A stretch of DNA of 64,000 nucleotides from Achatina immaculata (GCA_009760885.1 CM019715.1:21596003-21660002), one strand, 5' to 3'. Counted from the stretch's first letter, positions 23,221-34,475 are shown. Made by a program: numbers and translations. Notes: generated by a model from the letters alone, not told the origin.

Positions 23221-23332
23221 AAATACAGAGAGCTGTCGGTTCTGTTGTGTGAACACAAGAATATTTAAAAGCTATTTATGGGAAAGAATGCGAGGGAAAC
23301 CAATAAACAAAGCGAAGCACTGCTGCCCAAGA

Positions 23333-23577
23333 CTCTCTCTCTCTCTATCCCTCTCTATCTCTCTCTATCTCTCTCCCTATCTCTCTCTCTATCTTTCTCT
23401 CTATCTCTCTAACTCTCTCTATCTCTCTCCCATCTCTCTCCCTATCTCTCTCTATCTCTCTCCCTATCTCTCTCTCTATCTCTCTCCCTATCTCTCTCTA
23501 TCTCTCTCCCTATCTCTCTCTCTATCTCTCTCTCTCTATCTATCTCTCTCTCTATCTATCTCTCTCTTTTTCTCTCA
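23333..23577 (+). repeat. CT/TATC pyrimidine tract
   Basis: Units ctctctatctctctcccta. Its strand bias is opposite to the GA tract 113 bp away. Confidence 0.95.
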
Positions 23578-23711
23578 GGTGTTCCCTGAAAACAAGCCAC
23601 GTCACATTAGCCTGTCTAACAAGAAAAAAAAAACTCGCAGGAACAGACAATATTTGTATCCAAACTGATTTCTGATTCTAGTTTGTGCATAACTAAGTAT
23701 AATGATTACTG

Positions 23712-24023
23712 TCACATTCAGTCAGTAATTTGCATGTCCCTTGCGGAACTTTGCCTCCCTAATAGCTCTCTTGTAGGCCTCTCGGTTGTAAACAAAATAC
23801 CCTGCTGCTGATGCGTCAATTCGCAGATTATCATCGATGTTTTGCAACCATCTTCGCCTTGGTCTTTCTCTCTTTCTTTTTCTCATTATGTACTCTTCCA
23901 AGACCCTTCTCTAAATTATTATGACGTTCAATATGTCCAAAATATTTAAGTTTTCTCTGTTTAATCTTCCTTACTAGCCAACCTTCTTCAATATTAAGTT
24001 CTTCTAGTATGGATATATTTGTT

Positions 24024-24088
<65 letters not shown>

Positions 24089-25908
24089 ATGATATTTGAA
24101 GAACTCTTCTGTAGATTTACATTCAAAGCCATTTATGTGTTTCTCAGCTTTTTTGTTAAGTTCCAGGTCTCACAGACATATGTTGCGATGAGGCAAATAC
24201 ATCCCCTTAAAAATCTTTGTTTTGTAGTTCTGTCTGTTCCTCGTCACAGCTTCGTTTTATTTGTTATTTTTAGTTGTTTTACTTTTTGAAAATATCGCTC
24301 ATTGTGTCTCCATTATTTGTTAGTTATTATTAGTTAGTTAATTGGTTCTCTTGGGCCAAAGGCGGCGCATATGGTGGAGGACAAAGCTCTCCATGTCTGG
24401 CGATTCCTTGCTGCTTGCTTTAGATCTTCGGTGTTTCTGATGAGCATTGTCGAACACTCCTTGGTGATAACTCTTCTTAGTGTGTCTTTGGGTCTTCCCC
24501 GCTTTCCTGTACCCTCTGGTGACCACGTAAATGCTTGGTGTGGGAGTCGTTTTTCGTCCATGCTAAGTACGTGGCCGATGTAGTTCCAGCGACGTCTTCT
24601 TATAAAGTTTGATACGTAGTCTTGTTTAGTTTCTTGCCTTATTGATGTAACCGATCTGAAGTAGTGCCAACAGATATTTAGCAGTCTTCGAAGGCACTTG
24701 TTTTCAAAAGCATCTAGTCTCTTTTCCATTGCTAGGGATGTTCTCCAACTCTCGCAACCATAGGTTAGTACTGGCACTACACAGGAGTTGAAGATCTTGA
24801 GTTTCGTGTACCTACTGAGTTGTTTTGATTTCCAGATGTTAGTCAGCGTGTTGAAAGCGTTTGACGCTAAAGCAATTCAAGTCATAATTTCTGTTGATGT
24901 GTCTCCCGCAGGAGTTAACTTGTTTCCTAGGTATGTAAAACTAGTGACGTTTTCAAGAGCATGGCCAATAAGTTTAATGTTGTCCGGTTTGTTGGTGCGA
25001 TCAAGAACTTTAGTTTTTATGAGTTGATTTCGAGGCCAATGTGTTTAGAGATATTTTATTTGTTAGTAATGATCCATGATATTCAAAACTATCCACCTCT
25101 TCCAGTTTTTTATCATTGATATATTCAGTATTTCAGTTGCCTTCTTTGTTTTGTCAGTTATGAATCTAGTTTTCTTTGCATTAAAATAAAGGTTTTGCTC
25201 TTCACTATTCTTACGGACTGACATAATTAGTATTTTCCGTTCATTTTTGTGTTGTGGACAGTAATACTGTGTCATCAGCATATCTAATCTCTGATATTTC
25301 ATAACTTCCAATTGTTATGGCATCGTAATATTCTTAGTCTACATCTTCTCTAACATTCCTCATTATATTTTCAGTTATCATGTTAAATAAGTAAGGCGCA
25401 ATATGCACCCCTGACGGACACCTTGTTTTATGTCAAACCAAACCAAGTTGTTGTTTCACCATTTATTCTTACTGCTGCCTGTTGGCCTAAATACAGTAGT
25501 GATATTAATTGTATCACATATGTTGGAAATCGCATTTTTTTCCATTAACTCCCAAACTTTCTGGTATTGTACACAATCAAATGCTTTTTAATAACCCATA
25601 AAAAATGAATATAGATTTACATTAAATTCTCTGCTTTTCTCTCTTATTAATCTTCTGTTGAAAATATGATCTCATGTTTCACTTCCTTGTCTGAAACCAA
25701 CTTGGACCATATTGATTTCTCCTTCCATTTTCTTTTGAAGTCTACCCATTATGATTTTTTAATAGAATGTTACTGGCATGACTAATCAGCGCAACAGTTC
25801 TGTAGTTTGTGCATAATTTCAAGTTACCCTTTTTTGGCAGTGGTATGAATGCAGTTCTTTTCCATTCTTCTAGTCAAATACCTGAATGCTGAATCTTTTT
25901 ACTGCCAA
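23712..25908 (-). mobile_element. LINE-B, longest copy, split by LINE-D
   Basis: The right part (25068-25908) encodes reverse transcriptase. DIKQGVRQGC is at about 25420, and the catalytic RYADDTVLLS appears at about 25257-25286 in a shifted frame. The left part (23712-24312) is the C-terminal and 3' end, expanded by (GT)n at 24027-24088. The 5' endonuclease region is missing. The direct repeat attactg at 23705 and 25909 may be its duplication. Many stops; inactive. Confidence 0.85.
24325..25055 (-). mobile_element. LINE-D 3' fragment nested in LINE-B
   Basis: Minus frame of 147 codons: LTYGCESWRTSLAMEKRLDA, then YIGHVLSMDE, GTGKRGRPKDTLRR and TWRALSSTICAAFG. Its 3' UTR is rich in taactaa-type repeats. 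It is bounded by a perfect 12-bp duplication, ttatttgttagt, at 24313-24324 and 25056-25067. Confidence 0.9.
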
Positions 25909-25939
25909 ATTACTGCAATACAAGGCTGAGTCTACTTGA

Positions 25940-26135
25940 TGAAAAAAAAGGTAGGTCCGAGAAATTACTTACGTTTGAGAAAAAGAGTGTAGATTGGAAA
26001 AGTTACTTCGACTTGAGAAAAAACGTTGGTATGATCGTTACTTCGACTATAGAAAAAAAATAGGGCAGTGAAGTTACTTCCACTTGACAAAAAAGTAGGT
26101 AAGAGAAGTTACTTCCCCTTAAGAAAAAAAAGTAG
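25940..26135 (+). repeat. About 42-bp degenerate minisatellite, 5 copies
   Basis: Unit contains gaagttacttccacttgag and a short A run with gtaggt. Confidence 0.8.
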
Positions 26136-26496
26136 GTCAGACTAATTGAGGCGTTAAAACAAATTGAGAACATTCTGAAACTTCAGACTGGCTACCTGAT
26201 ATACCACAGCAGGCTGCACACCGCTGTCTGTGCATTAAATAATAACGGGATAATCACGTAAAAGTCGGTCCTAGATTGTTTGGGACGATAGCAAAGTTCT
26301 TACTTGAAGAACTCTTGATTTACATTCAAAGCATACAAGTGAAGAGCGAGAGAACGAGGAGAAAGTTACTACCTTACACCTGTAACAAGCACTATCAGCC
26401 TCAGGATACTGATGGATATACTTAGTTGAGGGTCTGAGCATCTATGGGCATGTCCAGAAGGCATTAATCCAGGCCATAGAGAATAGCTGCTCTTGC

Positions 26497-26863
26497 CCAT
26501 CATCATCATCATCATCGTCATCGCCTTTCACTCACTTGACAGCATAGACCAAAGGCTCTCCAGTCATCCCTGTTCTTGGAATTATTCTCTGCTTCCTTCC
26601 AAGTGTACCCTTTGTCTCTGAGCACTGTCATAACTTCTATTCTTCAAGTAAGTCTAGGGAATCCCTTGTCTCTGAGAACTGTCATAACTTCTCTTCTCCA
26701 AGTAGATCTAGGGAATCCCTTGTATCTGAGAACTGTCATAGTTTCTATTCTCCAAGTAGATCTAGGGAATCCCTTGTCTCTGAGCACTGTTATAATTTCT
26801 CTTCTCCAAGTAAGTCTAGGTCTTTCTCGTTTTCTATTTCCTTGAGGATTTCTTGTCAGTGCC
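26497..26863 (-). mobile_element. LINE-A 3' fragment with internal 54-bp tandem repeats
   Basis: Tail (GAT)n at 26499-26516. It is flanked by gctcttgc at 26489-26496 and 26864-26871. A 54-bp segment (18 codons, TVLRDKGFPRSTWRRE type) is repeated three to four times in frame at 26610-26830; the other LINE-A copies have it once. Confidence 0.85.
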
Positions 26864-26879
26864 GCTCTTGCGTATGGCG

Positions 26880-27399
26880 CCAAATTATATACCACTAGCT
26901 ATGCATCTACATGCAGGTCAACAGACTTCAGTTCAGCAGACAGCAAAGGTACATTATAGCACTCATCATCACCACCATCATCATCATCAGCAGCAGCAAC
27001 GCCAACATTCGTCCTTTCTTGAATCCAGAACAGCGAGATGGCCACCTCCAAGTATCTGCCGTCATTTTTCTTCCTCAGGGAACTTTCTCTTCATTATCAG
27101 CGTGTACGTTCTAAAGTTACGATATACCTAGATGTCAAGGGCCACCACAATGGGCCCTTCCATATGTGCTCCCTACCCGAGGCTGTGCTCACTCTCAATC
27201 AGACTTTGCTATAGGCAAATCTCCGCCAGGGTTGGGATTAGCTAAACTCACTTTCAATCACATGAAGTTATTGGCAACACTTTCAGCTGAACTCGTTAAC
27301 AACATACCGGCCAAACAAACACATACACATATATGTAATGAAAGAGAAAATAATCAAACAGCCACATATACACACCTACACAGAACGACGTGTACTCAC
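26880..27399. other. Unique sequence immediately downstream of Dlx exon 1
   Basis: About 520 bp of intron 1 next to the donor, with no recognised repeat except a (CAT/CAG) cluster at 26963-26999. Possible proximal intronic control region by position only. Confidence 0.35.
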
Positions 27400-27718
27400 C
27401 ATCTCTGGGTGGAGAAGGTGTTTGGTATGGGCTGACAGAGAAAGGATGGGACGCGGCTGTGTTGTAAGTACCCGACATACCATTCATCCCAAACGGGTAC
27501 CCCAGCGCGCGCCCATGCTGGGGCCCAGAAAAGACTGAATCGTGCGGCTGATGATGCTGTGGGTGCGCCCCGGGGTACTGTGAGCGTATCTGGTAGGCTG
27601 GATGGTGTGCCATCGAGTGAGGGATGCCACCGGACTGCTGCTGGAGCTCCATGAAGGCGGACTGTTGTTTCATCATGTCCTGCTCCAGACCGTCCATACC
27701 GGACGCCATGTTCAACAT
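27400..27718 (-). CDS. Dlx: Distal-less/Dlx homeobox transcription factor, first visible coding exon (N-terminal region)
   Basis: I start translation at ATG 27718-27716, which has a perfect Kozak context (GCCACCATG). From there 106 codons and one base run to the donor GATG|GTGAGT. The product has the usual Dlx N-terminal order: QQSAFMELQQQ (about residues 18-28), matching the SAF-E/FMEF-type motif of Dll/Dlx; His/Gln-rich PGAHPQHHQPHD; RALGYPFGMNG, the conserved LGYP motif; then YQTPSPPRD leading into the homeodomain exon. This region is disordered and carries transactivation function in the family. The trailing G plus AC from exon 2 gives Asp107. The frame reads on past the donor into intron and should be ignored there. 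An acceptor-like AG 22 bases upstream leaves open an earlier exon. No stop or frameshift. Confidence 0.92.
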
Positions 27719-27790
27719 GGTGGCTAGCGGGGGCCGGTAGCTGGAAGACAAAAATATACGATATTAGACGCCTAGTTTATCTTGACATAT
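27719..27790 (-). promoter_or_regulatory. Probable splice acceptor or 5' UTR upstream of the Dlx start codon
   Basis: The minus strand reads CTAATAT, then TTTTTGTCTTCCAG with AG at 27742-27741. This looks like a branch point, pyrimidine tract and acceptor. If used, the exon starts at 27740 with 22 nt before the ATG, and an upstream exon exists beyond 27.8 kb. If not, this is simply 5' UTR. Confidence 0.55.
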
Positions 27791-27794
27791 CACA

Positions 27795-27859
27795 TTACAC
27801 TGTGTCTAGTCCGGATGCGTTTCTAAACTGTATATTACCTGGTAGTTAGTCTAGATGCG

Positions 27860-27906
<47 letters not shown>

Positions 27907-28410
27907 CTGCACTGCGTCTAGTTTACATGCGTTTATAAACTGTATATTATCTCATATCTAGTCTAGATGCCTTCATATGTATTACATTGCGTCTAATCTA
28001 GATGTACTCATATACGCGTATATTAATCTGTGTCCAGTCTATATACGCTCATATACTGTAAAGCTTACTTACATCGTACATCCTTCACGTGCCGTTAAAC
28101 GTTACATAGGGCTCGCACGGTAGTTCGCCAAGTTTTCCCATTTTCGGCGAGCTTTTCAACCTCATCAAAGGATTTTATGCCTACTAATTTGGCCTCTCTT
28201 AACAATGTTCTCTTTAGAGTTTCACACGGTCGACCTATATACTGTATATACACGGTATCCAATATAGATCTTTTCATAAATAATATATTGCATATAATCT
28301 AGATACGTACGTCTAGATTACTTCACATTTAGTCTAGATGCTTTCATATATATAACATTGCGTTTGGTCTAGACATATTTATACACATCACATGGCGTCT
28401 AGTCTAGTAA
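27795..28410 (+). repeat. Degenerate tctagtctagatgc array with (AT)n, split by LINE-F
   Basis: About a dozen irregular copies of gtctagtctagatgc with catatatact spacers, and (AT)n at 27862-27904. It lies directly upstream of Dlx exon 1. Confidence 0.75.
28061..28236 (-). mobile_element. LINE-F 3' fragment inserted in the array upstream of Dlx
   Basis: The minus frame ends EVEKLAENGKTWRTTVRALC. It is flanked by atatactgta at 28051-28060 and 28237-28246. The host array is itself repetitive, so the duplication is likely but not certain. Confidence 0.78.
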
Positions 28411-28639
28411 TTTCTTCAGAAATTAGACCAAATCTATTCTGGGTACATCGTTAAACATCAAGATTCTTTTCTCTCGGAAGCTTGGAAGGTATGGCAAGTA
28501 AAGAGAGTTTGAGAAGCAAAAGGAAATACAAAAGATACAGCACTATAAGACTTGGGATCTCGTTGAAAGTTGGATGTTAGAAGTAGCACAACTGCAATAA
28601 TTACTTAAGTAATTGTTGTGTTGTTGCTGTTGTTGTTGT

Positions 28640-28775
28640 AGTTCTCTGGAACTGCGGGTACGATGTTGTCTGCAGTCGGTGCAGTGAAAGTATTGAGGCG
28701 AAGCATCATGTCGCACTGGGAGTGGGTTATATCGGTTTTTTTTCCTTTAGTTCATGAATGGGGCTACAACATTAA
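28640..28775 (-). mobile_element. DR1 partial copy
   Basis: Only the tail-proximal half (ctctggaactgcgg to agttcatgaatgg), preceded by (TTG)n at 28615-28639 in place of the usual TTC. Confidence 0.7.
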
Positions 28776-28811
28776 GAGGGGCGCAACGCTCCGTTTACAG
28801 ACCCCCACCGC

Positions 28812-29040
28812 CACGGGGGCTATAGCTGTAACTTGCCTCTGTAGCCAGGCGGGGGCTATAGCTGTAACTTGCCTCTGTAGCCAGGCGGGGGCTATAGCTG
28901 TAACTTGCCTCTGTAGCCGGGCGGGGGCTATAGCTGTAACTTGCCTCTGTAGCCAGGCGGGGGCTATAGCTGTAACTTGCCTCTGTAGCCAGGCGGGGGC
29001 TATAGCTGTAACTTGCCTCTGTAGCTAGGCGGGGGCTATT
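28812..29040 (+). repeat. 36-bp GC-rich minisatellite, 6 copies
   Basis: Unit gggggctatagctgtaac plus ttgcctctgtagccaggc. Nearly identical copies, open in frame as a 12-residue repeat. No start context or homology supports coding. Confidence 0.95.
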
Positions 29041-29049
29041 ATTGGGGGT

Positions 29050-29665
29050 ACCAACGAAAAGGTGGTACCAATTGAGGAAGTTGAGTATTTCACATATTTA
29101 GGCAGCACAGAGGATAAATACGTGGGGAACGGAAAATGATGTTATAGCTAGAATAATCAAGGCCAGGACAGCATTTATCCAACTTAACAAAATATGGTCA
29201 TCTAAGATCATCAAAACAAGAACTAAACTTAGGCTTTTCAATACAAGCGTAAAGACTGTCCTGCTATACAGTTCGAAGACATGGGTTATGACCAAGACAA
29301 TACAACAGAGGATACAACATTCATGAACTATTGCTTGAGGAGGATTTTAAACGTTAATTGGTAGAACAAGATCAGGAACGAGGAGGTCTGGGAAAGGGCA
29401 GGGTAAGAACCTATGAACCTACAAATCATGTCTAGGAAATGGAGGTGGATTTGCCACACTCTGAGGAAACCCGACATCAGCATAATAAATCAGGCACTGA
29501 CATGGAATCCTCAGGGAAGGTATGACAGGGTTCAGAGACAAGGGATGCACATGAAAGGAAGCAGAGAATGATTCCAAGAACAGGGATGACTGGAGAGCCT
29601 TTATCCGTGGTCTATGCTCTCAAGGGAGTGAAAGGCGATGATGATGATGATGATGAGGAGGAGGA
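29050..29665 (+). mobile_element. LINE-A 3' part, plus strand
   Basis: The frame reads VEEVEYFTYLGS and KARTAFIQLNKIWSSK through SRKWRWICHTLRK to a (GAT)n tail (29638-29655). It has several frame breaks. A minus-oriented DR1 fragment follows directly. Confidence 0.85.
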
Positions 29666-29682
29666 GGAGGAGGAGGAGGAGG

Positions 29683-29765
29683 AACGGAAAGGTGGGACAG
29701 GGTGTTGGTCAGTTATGGTTCACCAACCCAGATACAAGCATGCTAGCTATGGGCCGTTGACCGCC
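29683..29765 (-). mobile_element. DR1 end fragment
   Basis: Short piece with ggtgggacagggt and ggttcaccaaccc, fused to a (GAG)n run after the LINE-A tail. Confidence 0.65.
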
Positions 29766-30081
29766 ACGTGGGATAGCGAGTCCGTTCCCCCCCTCCCTCC
29801 CTCAAAAAAAAAATTCTCCCCCCCCTCCTCCTCTGCTTAAATAAATGAAAATAAATAAATTTTACTCAACGAATTCAAGACCTGTTCCTGAAGGAAACAT
29901 GAGAAGTATTAGCAGTAGGACTAAGAGAAAACTAGACCAGGGACTCTTTATACCATAGCCAACCAAACAGCATCAGAGGACAACACAATACTCACTTCAT
30001 ACTAGATGTTGGTGAACTAAACGTTTTGTGTATATTCTTTCTCTTGACGTTAGAAACAGAAACATATAAACTCTTACACCT

Positions 30082-30355
30082 CATTCATTCATTCATTTGC
30101 ATGTCCCTTGCGGAACTTTGCCTCCCTAACAGCACTCCTGTAGGCCTCTCGGTTGTGAGCAAGATGGCCTGCTGCTGATGCATCCATTTGCAGATCATCA
30201 ACGATGTCTTGCAGCCATCTTCGCCTTGGTCTTCCTCTCTTTCTTTTTCCCATTATGTACCCTTCCAAGACGGTTTACTCTAGATTATCACGACGTTTAA
30301 TGTGTCTAAAATATTTCAGTTTTCTCTGTTTAATCCTCTTTACCAACCAGCCTTA
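30082..30355 (-). mobile_element. LINE-B 3' fragment with target-site duplication
   Basis: 274 bp, (GAAT)n tail. Flanked by cttacacct at 30073-30081 and 30356-30364. Confidence 0.88.
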
Positions 30356-30589
30356 CTTACACCTAGAACCAATAATACATACGAATATGTTTATCTGCAC
30401 ATATCCAGTGTACACACGACATCAACAGCACATGTTCTACACGCTTAGTTCTAGATATGTTACTTTCATGTTTCGTATAGTAAGTAGTAATTGCTAAAAT
30501 TAAAAAAAATTACAAAAATATTCAGCTAAGCGATATAACCGACAGAGCCATACATGGTAAATGTAGCAGCGAGGTTGAAAATTTCGGTA

Positions 30590-30722
30590 CATAGATAATG
30601 AATTTCAGTGTTACATTCATATAGATAATGAATTTCAGTGCTATATAGAAGATGGATTTCAATATTACATTCATATAGATAATGAATTTCAGTGCTATAT
30701 AGATGATGAATTTCAGTGCTAC
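30590..30722 (+). repeat. About 30-bp AT-rich minisatellite, 4-5 copies
   Basis: Unit contains gataatgaatttcagtgc with tacattcatata. Confidence 0.85.
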
Positions 30723-30744
30723 ATTCACATTACATATTTAGATT

Positions 30745-30945
30745 AGACTGACAGGTAGACGACAGACAAAGAGGCAGACAGAGAGACAGACACAGAGAGA
30801 CAGAGACAAAGAAAGACAGACAGAGACAGACAGAGAGACAGACAAAGAGAGAGACAGAGAGGGACAGACAAAGAGAGAGACAGAGACAGAGAGAGGCAGA
30901 GAAAGACACAGAGAGAGACAGACAGAGAGAGAGAGAGAGAGAAGC
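30745..30945 (+). repeat. (GACA)n/(GAGA)n purine-rich tract
   Basis: Mixed gacagagagacagac repeats. Confidence 0.92.
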
Positions 30946-31004
30946 AGACTGAAGGAGAAACATACAGATAGGTTGAAGATGGTAAAAACTAGCTCCATGA
31001 ATAT

Positions 31005-31640
31005 ATTCCCCCACCCCCCCCCCCCCCCATCATCTGTTACAAAAAGCAAATGTCAAAAAAAAAAGTAACGAACCGCTGTCTATAGACTTTAAACCCAAGA
31101 CTGAAAAATTTGTAAACTATCTTGAAAAGGGGGGGGGGGGCGTGGGGAGAAGAGAAGGAGAAAAAAAAGGAGGGGGGGGGGACCTAAAAAACCGGTCCAC
31201 CTCAAATGTGGGCTGGCTTTCCCTGAGCCATCCTGTATAATAAACAAATCACGATCATTTTCATTGTGTTTTTATTTGTTTGTTTTTGTTTAGTTCACCT
31301 GATCGATATGATCTGAACAAACTCTATGCGCATGCGCGCGTGTGTGTGTGTGTTTGTGTGTTGGGGAGGGGGGAGGGGGGAGAGGGAGAAGGGATTGTTG
31401 GCCTTTATATCAAGTTGTGTTTTCTGAGTCTGTACTCAACTGGACAATTCTGTTGGCACTGCGATTTCCTTGTTGCACAATGTTGCGACAACCAGGTACT
31501 ACCCTTACAATACAACAAGAAAGTGCTCTACACACGAAGAAAACAAAAACAAAAACAAAAATGAAGACTTCCGCTTTTACAAAGCCTGACAATAACATAA
31601 GTGGATTCTCTCTTCCAGAATATCTCAAGACATAATAGTT
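31005..31640. other. Segment with C and G homopolymers, otherwise unassigned
   Basis: C17-18 runs at 31013-31028, G runs at 31130-31140 and 31172-31180, and a (GT)n with GGGGAGG run at 31339-31382. No gene is seen. Confidence 0.5.
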
Positions 31641-31745
31641 TTTTTCCAGTCCATGTTTTTTTCAAGTCCATGTTTTTTTTTCCAGTCCATGTTTTTTTCA
31701 AGTCCATGTTTTTTTTTTCCAGTCCATGTTTTTTTTCAGTCACAT
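31638..31745 (+). repeat. Short T-rich minisatellite
   Basis: Repeats of ccagtccatg and caagtccatg joined by T7-T9. Confidence 0.85.
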
Positions 31746-31784
31746 TTTTGCAGTCCCGAACACTACAATATATGTCTCAGTGAA

Positions 31785-32115
31785 CTTTCTCAGCCAAGTC
31801 TTTTAGTCAGCTATCTTAGTCAAGTCTCTTAGTCAACACAGTCAAGTCTCTTAGTCAACTAGTCTCTTAGTCAACTATCTCAATCTACTACCTCAATCAA
31901 ATATCTCAATCTGCTATCTCAATCAACTATCTTAGATTACTATCTCAGTCAACTATCTCAATCAACTATCTCAGTTTACTATCTCAGTCAACCATCTCAA
32001 TCAACTATCTCAGTTTACTCTCTCAGTCAACCATCTCAATCAACTATCTCAGTTTACTATCTCAGTCAACCATCTCAATCAACTATCTCAGTCAACTCTC
32101 TCAGTCAACTATCTC
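31785..32115 (+). repeat. 13-bp minisatellite with 39/40-bp higher-order unit
   Basis: Monomers ctatctcagtcaa, ccatctcaatcaa and ctatctcagttta in a recurring order, about 25 monomers. Confidence 0.9.
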
Positions 32116-32650
32116 GAAGAGCACCCAACCCAAGCCTTGCCCGCCTTCTCTACTAACTGACCAGGTGAACTTTTACCTGGTTTATTGTCCAATCAAGTCA
32201 GTCACTGTACAAGGTTCGGTAACTCCGGATATTTTCCTACTGTTTTAACTGTCACATTAGCGATATTTCCTTCTCCTTTCATCTCCTTCTAGTCTTTGTT
32301 TGTATTCAGCCTAGTATGCCTTGCATTACAGGAGATACCGTAATTATTTTTAAGGCAGTTTCCTCAACACAACTTCTAAGTGATCGTTTTTGCAACTGTG
32401 TCCACGTTTACAAGGGAAACAGACCCAAAAATCTTTGCTTTAAGATCTTATATGTAAATGATTCGTCCACTCCGTAGCTCAATGAGATTGCTAATGTTAA
32501 ATCGTTGGAGTCTTTAATTCTTGCACTTCTTGGAGGCCGCATGGTCTCTATGTTAGATGTTCGTGTCAGGTCTTGGCGGTCACGGGTTCGAATCACACCA
32601 GAAATTTTTTTCTTCTCGTGAATCCTTCACCAGTTAAATTTCCTTGGACT
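32116..32650. other. Unassigned sequence with a tRNA-like relic
   Basis: At about 32533-32615 a ggccgcatggtctctatg segment and a B box cgggttcgaatcac are followed by T7. This suggests a tRNA-derived SINE head on the plus strand. The rest is unremarkable. Confidence 0.45.
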
Positions 32651-32651
32651 C

Positions 32652-33058
32652 TAGGTAGCAGGACAGAACGTCCGTATAGTAGCAGGACAGAACGTCCGTA
32701 TAGTAGCAGGACAGAACGTCCGTATAGTAGCATGACAGAACATCCGTATAGTAGCATGACAGAACATCCGTATAGTAGCATGACAGAACATCCGTATAGT
32801 AGCATGACAGAACGTCCGTATAGTAGCATGACAGAACATCCGTATAGTAGCATGACAAAACGTCCGTATAGTAGCAGGACAGAACGTCCGTATAGTAGCA
32901 GGACAGAACATCCGTATAGTAGCATGACAGAACATCCGTATAGTAGCAGGACAGAACATCCGTATAGTAGCATGACAGAACGTCCGTATAGTAGCATGAC
33001 AGAACATCCGTATAGTAGCATGACAAAACGTCCGTATAGTAGCAGGACAGACCGACCG
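32652..33058 (+). repeat. 24-bp minisatellite, about 17 copies
   Basis: Unit gtagcaggacagaa plus cgtccgtata. With a unit of eight codons and no stops, one plus frame and all three minus frames stay open for over 100 codons. Confidence 0.97.
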
Positions 33059-33346
33059 TATACATTGCCGTACGTTAGAAATCACTTGGCAGTTGGAAAT
33101 CGGACAAAAGCAGGGTAGACGAGACCTGCCCGGGGCAAAATTGTAGTGAAAAAACTACCCCGGAAACTGGTACTAAGACTTGGAGTTCCTATGCCGACTC
33201 CGACGCCCGTTCTGAGATGGTAACTAGCACGTGTCGGCTGAGTAAATATGGGAATTATTGACCGCGATGAAGCTATATCCAAAACACTGAAACGAAATGA
33301 ATTTCTCCGCTGTGTGTAAATTATGAGAGCATTTATGTAATGGCTT

Positions 33347-33731
33347 CAGTCAGTCAGTCAGTCATTTCTATGTCCCTTGCGGAACTTTACCTTCCTAACA
33401 GGTCTCCTGTAGGCCTCACGGTTGTGAGCAAGATGCCCTGCTGCTGATGCATCCATTTGCAGATTTGCAGATCACCAACGATATCTTGCAACCATCTTCG
33501 CCGTGATCTTCCTCTTTTTCTTTTTCCCACTATGTACCCTTCCAAGAGTGTCTTCTCTGAATTCTCATGGCGTTTAATGTGTCCAAAATATTGAAGTTTT
33601 CTCTGTTTAATCTTCTTTACTAGCCAACCTTCTTCAATATTAAGTTCTTGTAGTACGGATATATTTGTTCTTTTTTTTAATCCACGATATTTGAAGGACA
33701 TTCAAAGGCATTTATTGTTTCTCGGCTTTTT
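33347..33731 (-). mobile_element. LINE-B 3' fragment with GACT tail and duplication
   Basis: 385 bp, tail seen as cagtcagtcagtcag. Flanked by perfect 11-bp tgtaatggctt at 33336-33346 and 33732-33742. Confidence 0.9.
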
Positions 33732-33744
33732 TGTAATGGCTTAA

Positions 33745-34340
33745 AGTCGTGAAAAAAGAAACTTTGTAAAACTTTTTTTAACAAGTAAAAGAAGCGAAAC
33801 AATATAAAAATTTAGGAATCCCTGACAGAGATTCGAATATTTCTACTAGTCTTCGAATACCTCAAGGACACTGTAATCGGGTAATACGGTACAGCGATTA
33901 TCGTGATAATTGCTTGTTATGTGATAATTTCTATAGGCGATTACTACAGGATGGTTGTTATAATAATCGAGCACTTTCATGTTGGTATGCGATTATTGAT
34001 TACCACTTGGAAATTCCAAAAGTCGGCTTGATTGCTTTGACAAAATTTGTGTTATCACTGGAATGTTTTTTATCCCCCGGCTTTTAGTTCAGCTCCACTC
34101 CCCTTTTTATGTGAGTTTCACCAATATATTTGTCCTTGTCAGTGCTGGATGATCAGATCATGCATTCAGTGCCCAGCGTCTAACATCTGGGCTGACTATG
34201 TCGGCTTAGAATGTGGTCTCTTCATCGCCAAGATATGAACTGTTCTATTCCTGCGTTCATCTGAGAATAGTTCAGAGTCAGTCATCAACATTTAACGTCT
34301 TTTTTTTTTTTTTAGTGCTTTGCAAAGCTTAAGACTTCCA
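33745..34340. other. Unassigned AT-rich sequence
   Basis: Many gataat/attac motifs at 33880-34010. No repeat or gene is recognised. Confidence 0.35.
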
Positions 34341-34349
34341 CTAATTGTT

Positions 34350-34475
34350 TCTAGCCTCTTTCTTTCTTTCTTTTTTCTTTCTTCCTTTCTTTCTTTCTTT
34401 CCTTCCTTCCTTCTTTCTTTCTTTCTTCCTTCCTTTCTTTCTTTCTTTCTTGCTTCTTTCTTTCTTTGACGCTCT
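34350..34475 (+). repeat. (CTTT)n/(CCTT)n tract
   Basis: Pyrimidine tetranucleotide array, followed by (CTC)n and a T run to 34545. Confidence 0.95.

Noticed and set aside
27166..27538. Plus-strand frames opposite Dlx exon 1
   Set aside because: Antisense of the Dlx exon and its flank, with no independent support.
32573..33118. Long frames on both strands with 8-residue repeats
   Set aside because: 24-bp minisatellite artefact.
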